Part shown: piece by piece, positions 1-8,322 of the stretch
Position numbering within the stretch: position 1 is the stretch's first letter
Layout: the number at the start of each line of letters is the position of its first letter
From: a virus
DNA length: 60,162 nucleotides
Virus record (IMG/VR): IMGVR_UViG_3300035703_000098
Location: 1-60,162 of that record
Direction: 5' to 3' (one strand)
Notes under the pieces: model-generated
The model's input: only the letters and a program-made list of their open reading frames with translations
Databases searched by the model: none
Told to the model about the DNA's origin: nothing
Made by a program: the position numbers and the translations under genes

Positions 1-127
1 GATCGCTGCCTGTTTGTTTGCGGCGAAACGGTCCACCGCCCTTGTTCGTCTCGCTTCTGATCTGGATCAAACGCATACCGCTCGACCGCCGGTTTCTTCG
101 TGGCTCCGTCCTGATACAACCACTTCA
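1..127. repeat. Terminal direct repeat, left copy (circular closure)
   Basis: The first 127 bases are identical to the last 127 (60036-60162). A reverse-strand reading frame runs through the join without interruption, so the two ends are the same locus sequenced once and overlapped. The exact match and a length of 127 suit an assembly k-mer overlap of a circular or circularly permuted molecule better than physical phage ends, although short physical repeats cannot be excluded. Confidence 0.95.
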
Positions 128-644
128 GGAACTGCCCGCGCGTCATCGCGACAAGGCTCCGCAGCCCCTTCCAGCCGGCCGAGTACGCTGACAGGTAAAG
201 TTTCCGGGCTTCGCCCTTCGATCGGCAGCCGAGCACAACCTTGTGCTCATCGAACCGGCCGCCAGGCGTCTGCTGGTTGACCACGAACACGACTTCGCTC
301 GATGGATGCGGACCGATGAAGCAGTCCACATGGTCACCGTCCGCCTCGCTCAGAGTGCGCCGGATGTAGCCGTAGTGTGCCGGCATCGTGACCGACCATG
401 CGCGACCCTGGCCGTCGCGACCGGATCGAACTGACCCCTTCGGGTTCTCGATGACCAGTTCCAGTCCCCACATCCAGAACCGGCCCTTGCGGTAGTTGCC
501 GGCCCGCTTCTGATCGTCGGTCGGATTGCGGTCTGTCTCTGCAGCGGCGTCGCTGATGCGTCCGGCGAGCGAATAGCGTTCCCGGCGGACATCATCGAAG
601 ACTGTCCGCAAAGCTCGCTGAAGTGTGGGCGATGCCGTGCTCAT
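1..644 (-). CDS. Polyvalent protein, N-terminal part (inorganic pyrophosphatase-like domain)
   Basis: This is the 5' end of a gene that continues across the circular junction into 54170-60035; the joined product is 2,169 aa. Translation starts at ATG 644 (MSTASPTLQR), preceded by an AAGGCAG ribosome-binding site and 12 bp after the stop of the previous gene. Residues about 55-170 resemble the inorganic-pyrophosphatase-like domain found at the N terminus of phage polyvalent proteins: a W-rich entry, ITIENPKG-like strand (here VIENPKGSVR), then DGDHVDCFIGP, which matches the metal-binding D-x-D-x-x-D signature of pyrophosphatases, and a closing GQFLKWLYQDG. Whether it hydrolyses pyrophosphate is unknown; in phages this domain usually accompanies other effector domains. 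The frame was read by hand from the reverse complement and is open throughout. Confidence 0.85.
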   Translation of the reverse strand, partial: MSTASPTLQRALRTVFDDVRRERYSLAGRISDAAAETDRNPTDDQKRAGNYRKGRFWMWGLELVIENPKGSVRSGRDGQGRAWSVTMPAHYGYIRRTLSEADGDHVDCFIGPHPSSEVVFVVNQQTPGGRFDEHKVVLGCRSKGEARKLYLSAYSAGWKGLRSLVAMTRGQFLKWLYQDGATKKPAVERYAFDPDQKRDEQGRWTVSPQTNRQR

Positions 645-656
645 TACTGTTCTGCC

Positions 657-995
657 TTATTCTGCGAGCACTGACGTCTGGAATTCGACGTGTCTGAACT
701 CAGTGACAGCACCGGGAATCCGTTCTGGAATGCAACCCGGCTCACAAATCGGAAACTCGTTACTGGCGATCAGTGCTTCGATGCAGCGACGCTCAAACGA
801 CACATTCACTGCGATGACGACACAATCCGGCGGCAGTTCGTCAGTAACCGGCAGCGCAAGCCAGTGCGGAGGATTTCGCCACCAGTTCAGGACATCAATC
901 AGAAATTCCTGCCTGATACTGATGATTTTCACTCGCCGCTCATCCACTTCGACTGAAGCAACTGAAGTGGCCAGCGTTGTTGATTCCGTGCTCAT
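657..995 (-). CDS. Hypothetical protein upstream of the polyvalent gene
   Basis: 112-aa protein I do not recognise. The start is ATG 995 (MSTESTTLATSV), 8 nt after a GGAG; a GTG nine bases earlier lacks support. The middle is tryptophan-rich (DVLNWWRNPPHWLALPV), followed by hydrophobic strands. It ends 12 bp before the polyvalent-protein start and begins at the stop of the thermonuclease gene, so it belongs to the same transcript. No signal peptide or membrane segment is visible. Confidence 0.6.
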   Translation of the reverse strand: MSTESTTLATSVASVEVDERRVKIISIRQEFLIDVLNWWRNPPHWLALPVTDELPPDCVVIAVNVSFERRCIEALIASNEFPICEPGCIPERIPGAVTEFRHVEFQTSVLAE

Positions 996-1000
996 TACGA

Positions 1001-1429
1001 TCACTCCTTGCGAATCGTCGCATGCCCGGCCCGGACCTGTTCTGCAGACACATCCGCATCAGGCTGGCCGTCACCGTTTGAATCCCGCCAGGCTCGCGCG
1101 AGGACTCTGCCGAGCGTGATTGAGTCTTCCAGCCGGCCTGTGGTCGGAATCTGAATCCGGACCGTGCTGCCAGGCGGAATCAGGCTGGCCAGGTGATCCC
1201 GCGACGCATAGCCCCGTCGCTTCTCTGCTGCGTCTCTCGTCCGGATCTCCGGTGCCCAGCAGTCGAGCAGCCGAACTCTCAGTTCCGTCTGGACAGTGAC
1301 CACAATCGTGTCCCCGTCATAGACCTCGCGGACAACAGCGTCCGTCGTGATGCCGCGCGGCGGCGCGGGATCATCCGCAAACAGGACGATGCCGGTTCCC
1401 AACACGGTCAACGCGAGAATGTGACGCAT
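1001..1429 (-). CDS. Secreted thermonuclease-family (SNase-like) nuclease
   Basis: 142 aa. ATG 1429 overlaps the preceding stop (TGATG), with GGGAG 6 nt upstream. A hydrophobic N terminus (RHILALTVLGTGIVLFA) looks like a signal peptide. The rest matches the staphylococcal-nuclease fold: VYDGDTIVV carries the Ca-binding aspartates and RVRLLDCWAPE supplies the Arg and Glu equivalents of R35 and E43. GRVLARAW supplies the R87 equivalent. An EF-hand-like loop (DSNGDGQPDAD) is inserted just after it, suggesting a second calcium site. It may degrade host or competitor DNA outside the cytoplasm, or act in the virion. Its position among virion genes, far from replication genes, favours an exported or virion role; this is inference. 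Confidence 0.85.
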   Translation of the reverse strand: MRHILALTVLGTGIVLFADDPAPPRGITTDAVVREVYDGDTIVVTVQTELRVRLLDCWAPEIRTRDAAEKRRGYASRDHLASLIPPGSTVRIQIPTTGRLEDSITLGRVLARAWRDSNGDGQPDADVSAEQVRAGHATIRKE

Positions 1430-1797
1430 CACGTGGCTCCCGAAAGGATGATTTCTGCCGCCGGATCGGCCGGAGTCTCAGCCGAGTCCGTCACCTTAAT
1501 ACAGGCAAACGGCATACACTCATCGGGAACCGGATACCAGCCAGCAGTTCCACCTGTGTCGATCGTCACATCTTCCCACGTGGAGAAGTCTGTGTCGGCG
1601 TTCGTTCGCCGCTTGATCACAGAGAACGTCCCGTCTGACCTGCCGTTGCTGCTGCCGTAGAACTTCAACACGGACAGAGTGGCCGGCACATAGATCGCGC
1701 TGGCCACTGGATCAAGCATGATCGGATCGCTGTCTGCAACAGCGGCGGCAACGGTGATTCCAGACTGAATCGTTTTGAGTCGTGAAATTGCACCCAT
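1429..1797 (-). CDS. Hypothetical structural-region protein
   Basis: 122 aa with no recognised family. The sequence is strand-rich and low in charge (IYVPATLSVLKFYGSS, TWEDVTIDTGGTAGWYPVP), as in small tail or baseplate jelly-roll proteins. ATG 1797 follows a GGAGGTAA at a long spacing, inside the end of a small Gly-rich ORF. It is translationally coupled to the downstream nuclease (TGATG). A virion role is inferred only from context. Confidence 0.6.
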   Translation of the reverse strand: MGAISRLKTIQSGITVAAAVADSDPIMLDPVASAIYVPATLSVLKFYGSSNGRSDGTFSVIKRRTNADTDFSTWEDVTIDTGGTAGWYPVPDECMPFACIKVTDSAETPADPAAEIILSGAT

Positions 1798-1809
1798 GAT
1801 TGTTACCCG

Positions 1810-1950
1810 TTACCTCCGCACAAGGAAAATGCATCGCCGCCACGCACACGCGCGCATGAGTCTTTGCCGCCACGTCATGGAACCACCTCCGCCCCCGCCG
1901 CCGGGACCAGAACTCCCATCCCCAACACACAAGAGCATCCAGCCGATCAT
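1810..1950 (-). CDS. Small glycine-run protein (46 aa)
   Basis: Short ORF that fills an otherwise empty gap. ATG 1950 overlaps the stop of the upstream gene as ATGA. The product has a hydrophobic start (MIGWMLLCVG), a run of seven glycines (SGPGGGGGGGS) and a basic end (WRRCIFLVRR). It carries the ribosome-binding site of the next gene near its stop. It may be translated only to couple its neighbours; function unknown. Confidence 0.45.
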   Translation of the reverse strand: MIGWMLLCVGDGSSGPGGGGGGGSMTWRQRLMRACAWRRCIFLVRR

Positions 1951-2597
1951 GAGGCACCTCGGATCGGATCGTCATCGGCGGTCTTCGTCAGCGATCGAGT
2001 GCCAAGCGATGTGCTGCCGTCCGTCTTGTAAACGGTCAGCGTTGTTCCGCTGATGGCGAACTTCTGCGACTGCTGGATCAGGCCATACAGACAGGCCAGC
2101 GAAACCGCGTCGCCGTTTGCGGATGCTTCCGCGTTCGCGGCCGTTCGTCGCAACACAGTGTCGGCGATTCGCGCCGCCATAATTGCGGGAGTCTCTTGCG
2201 GGTCGAACTGAGTCAACCAGACGCGAGCTGTGGTCTGTGCCGCGTTGCTCGCTCCGCTGATGGTGACATCAACGTAGGTCGCTCCGGAAACGGCAAAACG
2301 GGCATCCGCAATCTGCAGTTCGTACAGGCCTGGATGATTCGTTCCATCGACGGCCTTGAAGCGGCACTTGCTAGCTGTTGGTGCCGCGAATGTGCCCAGC
2401 GTCGTGATGTCTTCCACGTTCCCGGCGGCAACAGTGTAGACAGTCGCCGTGGCTTCGTTGTCGGCAATCGTGCTGATAATCAATCCGGACGTGTTGTACG
2501 CCAGCCCTGTCTTGCCGGCACCGGTTGTTACTGACGAATCCAGAATCGGAATTCGCAGGACGTTCGATGTCGATGAGTGTTTGCGCCAGAATTGCAT
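1947..2597 (-). CDS. Putative tail fibre or baseplate protein
   Basis: 216 aa. ATG 2597 overlaps the upstream stop as TAATG, giving MQFWRKHSSTSNVLRIP. The segment IPILDSSVTTGAGKTGLAY resembles the N-terminal beta domain of many phage baseplate and tail-fibre proteins, which carry an 'LDSS.TTGAG.TGL' pattern. The remainder is Ala/Thr-rich beta sequence followed by a helix and a final short strand region. A structural, probably tail-associated role is likely; the exact position in the virion is unknown. Confidence 0.6.
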   Translation of the reverse strand: MQFWRKHSSTSNVLRIPILDSSVTTGAGKTGLAYNTSGLIISTIADNEATATVYTVAAGNVEDITTLGTFAAPTASKCRFKAVDGTNHPGLYELQIADARFAVSGATYVDVTISGASNAAQTTARVWLTQFDPQETPAIMAARIADTVLRRTAANAEASANGDAVSLACLYGLIQQSQKFAISGTTLTVYKTDGSTSLGTRSLTKTADDDPIRGAS

Positions 2598-3823
2598 TAG
2601 AGAAACATCCTGAGTGGGCTTTGTCGAAGATGATGAGGGAAGCAACCGCCTTCATCTGCTGCAGACCAGCCGTCGTACTCGCGAGTTCCGGCGGTCCCGG
2701 TCAGGCCGACGATATTGCCGGTGGGGTATTGGGTGTCCGTGCTGCCGGAACTGAATGCTGTCCCGTTCCGCGACAGAATGTGCGTGCTGCCGGACGAATA
2801 GTTTCGGATGACATCCCAGGCCGTCAGGGACTGTGTGCCAGACGTGTATACGAACGTCGCCGATCCACCAACGAAACGAGCAATCCGCCAGGTGTTGTCA
2901 GCCGGCCGGAAGTAACCGATGTAACCCTCATTCTGATCGGTCGTCGTTGACCGACGAATCCAGACACCAACGCCGGATGATCCGCTGTGACTGATGGCTG
3001 CCTGCGCCCAGTGATTCGAGCCGCTCAATGTGGTCGTGAATGATAGACACGGCCACGCACTGGCATCCGTGCAACGACAGATCGTGCCAGGATTCGTGAA
3101 CGTACCACGGCCCTGAGTCCAGTTGTTGAGATTGCCCGCGTTGAAATCATCGCTGACAGAAGTGTGAAACGCGGCCGGCAACAATCCTGCAGCCCGTAGA
3201 TCGGACGGAATCAGAGTGGTCGTCTGCGGGTCAGGAGCAACCCCGGTATCAACAGCGATTTCGTGGCACAGCCAACCCAGCCACTCCGCGCACAGTTGCT
3301 GACTGCTACTCCACAATCGACGCAATTCCGCATGAATGTGTGGAATCCACTTCGCGAAGGCGTGCGGATGGAGTCGCGTGAATCGTTCGCAGTAGACACT
3401 TTGTCCGAACAGCACAGTCAGGTAATAACCGTCCGGCTCGCGAGTCGGCCACAGTGGAAGAGTCCCTTCGCCAGCAGGATCAGAGCCGTCCAGCAGCGAA
3501 TAGACGCAGGCCCGCTGCAGCGTTTCGATTGAGTTCGGCAAACTGACGCGAAACATCGCCTGCCAGGCATCGCGTTCTGACGTTCCGAAGTCGATTTCGG
3601 ACCAGTCACCCACGCCGAAAACCGTGTAGTCGCTGGGGACGTCAACCGGATCGCAATCGAGTTGCCACAGTCCGCAGCCGCGTTCCGTCGCGCCATCGCC
3701 AGCGACTGCAGATTCACGCTGAGCGCAGTCCGACAAATCGAGCGTCGCCAGCACAGCCCCCGCATCTGGAGCTGACCAGCCGCCGTCTCTCATCTGCCAC
3801 GGTCCCGCGACAACGCAGCTCAC
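2597..3823 (-). CDS. Putative tail fibre/adhesin with C-terminal concanavalin-like domain
   Basis: 408 aa. GTG 3823 overlaps the upstream stop as GTGA. Residues 1-215 are Trp- and Cys-rich and unrecognised. From about residue 225 (DDFNAGNLNNWTQGRGTF) to 400 the sequence resembles a LamG/concanavalin-like jelly roll: the DDF...W opening, alternating strands (GVGVWIRRS, EGYIGYFRP, WRIARFVGG) and a closing TREYDGW. Such domains bind glycans, so a host-receptor or cell-surface-binding tail protein is the best guess. It is coupled at both ends to neighbouring structural-type genes. Confidence 0.55.
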   Translation of the reverse strand: MSCVVAGPWQMRDGGWSAPDAGAVLATLDLSDCAQRESAVAGDGATERGCGLWQLDCDPVDVPSDYTVFGVGDWSEIDFGTSERDAWQAMFRVSLPNSIETLQRACVYSLLDGSDPAGEGTLPLWPTREPDGYYLTVLFGQSVYCERFTRLHPHAFAKWIPHIHAELRRLWSSSQQLCAEWLGWLCHEIAVDTGVAPDPQTTTLIPSDLRAAGLLPAAFHTSVSDDFNAGNLNNWTQGRGTFTNPGTICRCTDASAWPCLSFTTTLSGSNHWAQAAISHSGSSGVGVWIRRSTTTDQNEGYIGYFRPADNTWRIARFVGGSATFVYTSGTQSLTAWDVIRNYSSGSTHILSRNGTAFSSGSTDTQYPTGNIVGLTGTAGTREYDGWSAADEGGCFPHHLRQSPLRMFL

Positions 3824-4131
3824 TGATCGGCCTCCGTGCTGCTGACCGCTTTCGTGCCAAACGCCATCCGGTCCAAAGCTCGATCAAATGAATCTGAAGC
3901 ACGCTGAAACTGCTTCGTCTGCTCCGCTTCCTGACGCTCAAGTTGCCGCTGATGTCCGGCCTCGATGCGTTCCACGGCTTCAAAGATCGCGGCACGTTCA
4001 CCGGGAATAACGCGTTCGCCAAAGTAGTACAGGCCGCCGCCAATAACCGCGATCAGCATCATCACAAGCACGTTGAGGAATGGTTGCCCGGTAAACCACT
4101 TTACCAGCATGCCCAGGCTGTCTTTCGACAT
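3820..4131 (-). CDS. Single-TM coiled-coil membrane protein (holin or spanin candidate)
   Basis: 103 aa from ATG 4131 (MSKDSLGM); an upstream in-frame codon at 4164 lacks a good ribosome-binding site. One strong membrane segment (NVLVMMLIAVIGGGLYYFG, about residues 18-37) is followed by a charged amphipathic helix rich in Glu, Gln and Arg. The one-TM plus long-coil layout fits an i-spanin or an atypical holin, but also other small membrane proteins. It lies directly after the portal gene. Function not proven. Confidence 0.6.
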   Translation of the reverse strand: MSKDSLGMLVKWFTGQPFLNVLVMMLIAVIGGGLYYFGERVIPGERAAIFEAVERIEAGHQRQLERQEAEQTKQFQRASDSFDRALDRMAFGTKAVSSTEADQ

Positions 4132-4213
4132 GATTGTCACAATCCTGCTCCACCAGAACCACAATGACCGCCAGTGTCAGGCCTGCCCGCCATCGACTGA
4201 CAACCCCGCTGTA

Positions 4214-5851
4214 TCACTTCATGACCGCCTGCAGTTTTCTCGCAAAGTCGCGTGTCCATCGCTCGCTGCTGACATTGCCCCTTGACCACGATGCCGCCGG
4301 CTGACCCGGCTGGCCGTTCTCGCCTTCACCGACCAGACCATCTCCGTCGCCGTCACCGCCGAGACCCGGCCCGCCCTGCTGCGGATTGTTCTGCAGAACC
4401 ACGTCCTCACCGGTCGGCACGCCAGCCCCGATCGTCGCCAGTACGTCAGACTCTTTGATCCGCGCGCCCATCTGCCAGGCGGACATGTAGGCATCCATCT
4501 TGTCGCGCGCGTCAGGCGTTTTCGTGTCGATCTTGAACCGCACGTGGATGCCGGCAGCTCGCGGGAAATTGAATCGGATCAGCGGCAGCACAAGTTCGTG
4601 AGTGAGCGTCTCTTCGAGATTGCCGGCGTCGTACTCGATGATCTGGCTCAGCGTGTCCATGTGGATGTCGGCGACGCCGGAACCGAGTCCTGTCGCGTCC
4701 GCTTCACTGCTGAGCGTCTGGCCGAGGATGTACCGCTTCACGCGATGGCCGAAATACTTCTCCAACAGCTCCTGCAGTGCCGCGGCACCGGCCATGCCCG
4801 GCTCGACATGCCGCACGTCGAACAACGGCGCATCCTCTCCCTGAGGCTTCGGGAACATGACGATATTCCGGTTCGGCCCGGACCGATTCATCGCCGCTGA
4901 GCGACAAGCTGTCTCCGCCTCTTTGTTACCGAGCGGGTATTCCCAGATCTCGATGCCGAACGCAGACCGCTCCAGGTATTCCAGAAGAAATCCCAGACAC
5001 TCCTGCTTCTGGAACCACTCCCAATAAATCCGGGATCGGATGCCGACACCGTTGATTGCGCCGGAACCAAGCGGATCTTCGAACGCTGCGTCTTCGATCG
5101 AATGGCGATGAATCGTCATGAGCGGGCGCTGCCACTGCGGCAGGAAATAGCACATGCCCTGATTCGTCGGATACAGGTGGCTCCGCATCCGTTCCGGCAC
5201 AGTCGCCACGTTCACTCGCACGCCGACAGAGCCGAGCTGCTCGCCATCGACGTTCTTCACCGGGTACGAATCATCGTCCGGCGCGCGGAAGACGAGCTTG
5301 TCGCCATGGATCGGCGCCCAGCCTGGCAGTTCACATCCAGGCGGCTGCGACGGCATCGTGATGATCTTGCCACCCAGATTGACGCGCCGCCATTGATGCT
5401 GGACGGCATACCGGCCAAACCAGATGGCTTCCATCAGACAGCGACGCATCTCCGTGAATCGCCGGATGCGGCCAAGAATCTTCGTGAGTTGGTCACACAG
5501 TGCCTTCTGATCCTGCGATGACTCGTCTTCCGGTTCCAGGTGCCAGCCCAGCAGTGCCGTCAGTCGCTGGCGAGCCTCGATGCACTCCATCACGCCCACG
5601 TCATTCCGCATGAATCGGGCGTTTTCGAGCGAGTGCCGGACCGCCTCATCCGCCTGCATGTAGACGCGGGCCAATGCGCCGGTCATGCCCGCAAATGACA
5701 CGATGTGCGGAACGATCGGCTCGCCATAATTCGGAGCGTCCCCGGACAGCGACGCGGGATCAACCCGCCGCGCAGACTCCGCCAGCATCGCTTGCCGCAA
5801 CGGAGTGCTGGCCAGTGAATTCGGCGAATCGGTGACGGTCGGAGAAGCCAT
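4214..5851 (-). CDS. Portal protein (DUF935/Mu gp29-like)
   Basis: 545 aa. The C-terminal half carries the signature of Mu-type portals: HRVKRYILGQTLSSEADATG, DIHMDTLSQIIEYDAGNLEE and LVLPLIRFNFP. The N-terminal region has the expected wing and stem helices, and the extreme C terminus is a Gly/Asp-rich tail (GGDGDGDGLVGEGENG) followed by a basic end. The dodecameric portal forms the DNA entry vertex and docks terminase. The gene follows the large terminase with only the KTSC gene between, a normal head order. The ribosome-binding site at 5851 is weak. The 92-bp spacer upstream contains a sequence repeated near 53.9 kb. Confidence 0.88.
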   Translation of the reverse strand: MASPTVTDSPNSLASTPLRQAMLAESARRVDPASLSGDAPNYGEPIVPHIVSFAGMTGALARVYMQADEAVRHSLENARFMRNDVGVMECIEARQRLTALLGWHLEPEDESSQDQKALCDQLTKILGRIRRFTEMRRCLMEAIWFGRYAVQHQWRRVNLGGKIITMPSQPPGCELPGWAPIHGDKLVFRAPDDDSYPVKNVDGEQLGSVGVRVNVATVPERMRSHLYPTNQGMCYFLPQWQRPLMTIHRHSIEDAAFEDPLGSGAINGVGIRSRIYWEWFQKQECLGFLLEYLERSAFGIEIWEYPLGNKEAETACRSAAMNRSGPNRNIVMFPKPQGEDAPLFDVRHVEPGMAGAAALQELLEKYFGHRVKRYILGQTLSSEADATGLGSGVADIHMDTLSQIIEYDAGNLEETLTHELVLPLIRFNFPRAAGIHVRFKIDTKTPDARDKMDAYMSAWQMGARIKESDVLATIGAGVPTGEDVVLQNNPQQGGPGLGGDGDGDGLVGEGENGQPGQPAASWSRGNVSSERWTRDFARKLQAVMK

Positions 5852-5913
5852 TGAATCACTCTGAGGCTGCGCGCGAACGAAAAACGCAATGAGCCTCAGA
5901 GGGTCTTACGGAT

Positions 5914-5932
5914 CGACCACAATCAACAAGAG
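5914..5932. repeat. Short repeat upstream of portal gene, copy 1
   Basis: CGACCACAATCAACAAGAG, one mismatch from 53935-53953. Both copies lie in untranslated spacers just upstream of minus-strand head-region genes. A shared promoter or processing element is possible. Confidence 0.6.
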
Positions 5933-5943
5933 CGAACCGCAGT

Positions 5944-6822
5944 CTATCTCTGGACCAGCGGAACACGCCGACCACCGGGGAACAGAGCCACCGAACTGAC
6001 GCGCCGTACGAACTGGCTGGGCAACTGACTTTCGAACGCGCGGACCTCGCCAGTCCTTGCGTTCCGGCCAGTCACCGTCCGGCGGATGAAGTATTCACGA
6101 TAATCACCCGGCCTTCGCCGCCCGACAGCCTGACGAGGGACATATCCATCAGCGATGCCCGTCAGCTTGTAGTCGAACCGATGACCGCTGATCGTGCCAC
6201 GGATTCGCAGCCGGTCCCACACGAACTGGCCCTTCGAGTCTGCTGCGCGGAAGGCGTCGAAAATCAGCGGATGCACTGCAGAGTATTCGTATTCCGGACC
6301 GGGCCGGCCCTTCTGCAGAAAGCGCACAATCAACGTGCCCTTCGCCGGATCCATGTCATTCCAGCGGAAACCGATCGAATGCACGTTCGAAGACGTAACA
6401 GGGATCATCTCGCCGCGATAGATCGGGTCATCCGGATCGCCATTGAATCCGCGAATGAACATCGGCCGCCGCTCCGGCCGTCGCACATCACCGGTGTCAT
6501 CGTAGGCCGGCTCCGGGATGCCACCGGGTGGAACTTCGGAGAACGTGATTCCGCCTGCCGGACGTGATCCCTGCAATTGTGGTGCAAGGTCGGGTCGCAG
6601 AATCGCCACCGCCTGCCGCAGAGCATCGAGTTGGTCCCGCGTCGGACGCTGGCCCGGCCACAGTTTGCGCAGGAACGATCCGACTGGTCCGAGCGATCGA
6701 ATCAAACGGGTCCAGGCGGACTGAGTCTGCTGCGGAGAATTCGCCGCGTATCGCTCGATGCCGGACACGGACCGAATGATGGATTCACGCTGGCGACGGT
6801 TGCGATTGTAGCGGTCGAACAT
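5944..6822 (-). CDS. KTSC-domain protein of the head region
   Basis: 292 aa, ATG 6822 with AGGTGAAGC upstream, 3 bp after the terminase stop. Residues about 138-225 match the KTSC domain: IPVTSSNVHSIGFRW, then TLIVRFLQKG, YEYSAVHPLIFDAFRAADSKG and WDRLRIRG. KTSC domains recur in phage and plasmid proteins; the biochemical role is not established. Near the N terminus lies SGIERYAANSP, one of several ERYA motifs shared with the protease/scaffold and polyvalent proteins here. Between terminase and portal, a minor head or packaging-associated protein is likely. Confidence 0.75.
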   Translation of the reverse strand: MFDRYNRNRRQRESIIRSVSGIERYAANSPQQTQSAWTRLIRSLGPVGSFLRKLWPGQRPTRDQLDALRQAVAILRPDLAPQLQGSRPAGGITFSEVPPGGIPEPAYDDTGDVRRPERRPMFIRGFNGDPDDPIYRGEMIPVTSSNVHSIGFRWNDMDPAKGTLIVRFLQKGRPGPEYEYSAVHPLIFDAFRAADSKGQFVWDRLRIRGTISGHRFDYKLTGIADGYVPRQAVGRRRPGDYREYFIRRTVTGRNARTGEVRAFESQLPSQFVRRVSSVALFPGGRRVPLVQR

Positions 6823-6825
6823 GCT

Positions 6826-8322
6826 TCACCTGACTCCCTGATTCTCCAGTCGAATGCCGTGCCGATACCGACTGCTTTCGTGCGACTTCGCGACGCGGTC
6901 GATCGTGACGCCGGACGTGACCGCCTCGCTGTAGAGCAGATACCGCAGACAATCTGCAAGATGGTCCTTGACCTTGAGCGGCTCGCGCGCCGGCGATCGA
7001 GGATTGAGCACGTTGGTCTTACTGCTTCGCACCCAGCGATACGTCCGCAGTTCCCTGATCAGATTCCGGCAGCTCTCATGGATGATCAGACCCGGCCCGT
7101 TGAAGCGGGCCTGTGCCTTCATCGCCAGCTGGACGTGCTCGATGCCGGCCCGGACGTTCTTCCGCGCGCCCTGGATGCTGATATTGTCGCAATGCGGTTT
7201 GTGCCTGCTGAGCTGTCCTGCCATCAGCATTGACGATGGATCGGCGGTGTCAGCCCACGTTGGCCCCCAGACCAATGTGTCCGGCTTCCAGCCCCAGTCC
7301 TTCGATCTCTGATCCACCAGTTCCAGATAATCCGGAGTCGTCAGACGGTCCGTGACATAGAGTTCGTCGTAAACCACCCAGCGTCCGGACGACTCGCGAT
7401 ACGCCCACAGGCAAGCGAATGGATGCTCACCGCCGGAACCCCAATCGATCGCGCGAGCATGGTACACACCGCGCGGGAATGTGATCTCCGAGTCCCCGCG
7501 AACGTGAGTGCGCACCGTGAACGACGGATAGATCGTGCCATCGAACGCGCCGAACTCCCCGATCTGTCGAACCAGCAGCATCTCCGGCGGCACCATTCCG
7601 AAGAAGTCGTCGTACCACTGTGCGGTCACATGCCCGGCTTCAAGCGCGCATTCCGTGTTCGCCCGATAGATGCCCCACGTTGGTGGCACACGATCCTGCT
7701 CGATCATCTCCTGCAACTCGAAACACAACTCAGGGTCGATCGGAGTGAACTCAGCCAGCTTGTTGCCGGTGTAGGAATACTCGCGGCATCCACGATACAC
7801 CTCCTGAAACAGCCCCCATGGGAATTGCTCCGTAAACGCGAATCCGCCGATCGACCGGGCGCTCATCTGGTTGAGCTGCTGCCGCCATGACTTGAACTCC
7901 AGCACCCAGTTCGCGCGCGGATTCACATCGGGCCGATCATGCGTGTACTTCGGCCAGGGACGCAGCGGCACCGTGGAAGGATGCCCCTTCTTCGCGTCGA
8001 GCCAGCTGATTCGCTTCCAGTCGATCTCCGATTCTGGAATGTGCCCGTGCCCCAGCAGTTTTTCCTTCCAGCAAGCTTCACATGACTGCACATAGGAGCC
8101 GGCCACGATCCAGAACGGAGTGTCAGGACGCGGAGGCGGTTGCTGCTGCAGCACGAACTCAGCCACCTTCGCCAGCATCGTCTCCGTAGTGCCCGCTCCG
8201 TTTCCGCCCAGGAGAAACGTCGGACCGGCATGCTGGCTGAAGAAGAACGATTCCTGCTGATCGTACCGGTCAGGTTGATCGGGCCGCGGAGTCCAGGCGT
8301 TCCATTCGCAGGTCGCGATCAT
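6826..8322 (-). CDS. terL: Terminase large subunit
   Basis: 498 aa; ATG 8322 overlaps the small-terminase stop (ATGA). The N-terminal ATPase domain begins with FLLGGNGAGTTETMLAKVAE, a P-loop in which the usual Lys of GxxGxGKT is Thr. The C-terminal RNase H-like nuclease starts at ARAIDWGSGGEHPFACLWAY, and DHLADCLRYLLY near the end is typical of large terminases. It translocates and cuts genome DNA at the portal. The overlap with terS and position before the portal confirm the assignment. Confidence 0.92.
   Translation of the reverse strand: MIATCEWNAWTPRPDQPDRYDQQESFFFSQHAGPTFLLGGNGAGTTETMLAKVAEFVLQQQPPPRPDTPFWIVAGSYVQSCEACWKEKLLGHGHIPESEIDWKRISWLDAKKGHPSTVPLRPWPKYTHDRPDVNPRANWVLEFKSWRQQLNQMSARSIGGFAFTEQFPWGLFQEVYRGCREYSYTGNKLAEFTPIDPELCFELQEMIEQDRVPPTWGIYRANTECALEAGHVTAQWYDDFFGMVPPEMLLVRQIGEFGAFDGTIYPSFTVRTHVRGDSEITFPRGVYHARAIDWGSGGEHPFACLWAYRESSGRWVVYDELYVTDRLTTPDYLELVDQRSKDWGWKPDTLVWGPTWADTADPSSMLMAGQLSRHKPHCDNISIQGARKNVRAGIEHVQLAMKAQARFNGPGLIIHESCRNLIRELRTYRWVRSSKTNVLNPRSPAREPLKVKDHLADCLRYLLYSEAVTSGVTIDRVAKSHESSRYRHGIRLENQGVR

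Noticed and set aside
1-127. Physical direct terminal repeats of the virion genome
   Set aside because: 127 is a common assembly k-mer length and the repeat lies inside a coding sequence, so overlap is simpler.
1712-1975. Minus-strand ORF of 87 codons
   Set aside because: Overlaps two better-supported frames and is Arg/His/Cys-rich like a shadow; the 46-aa ORF with ATGA coupling is preferred.
3820-4131. Firm call as holin
   Set aside because: One TM segment plus a coil fits several roles; neighbours give no lysis context.
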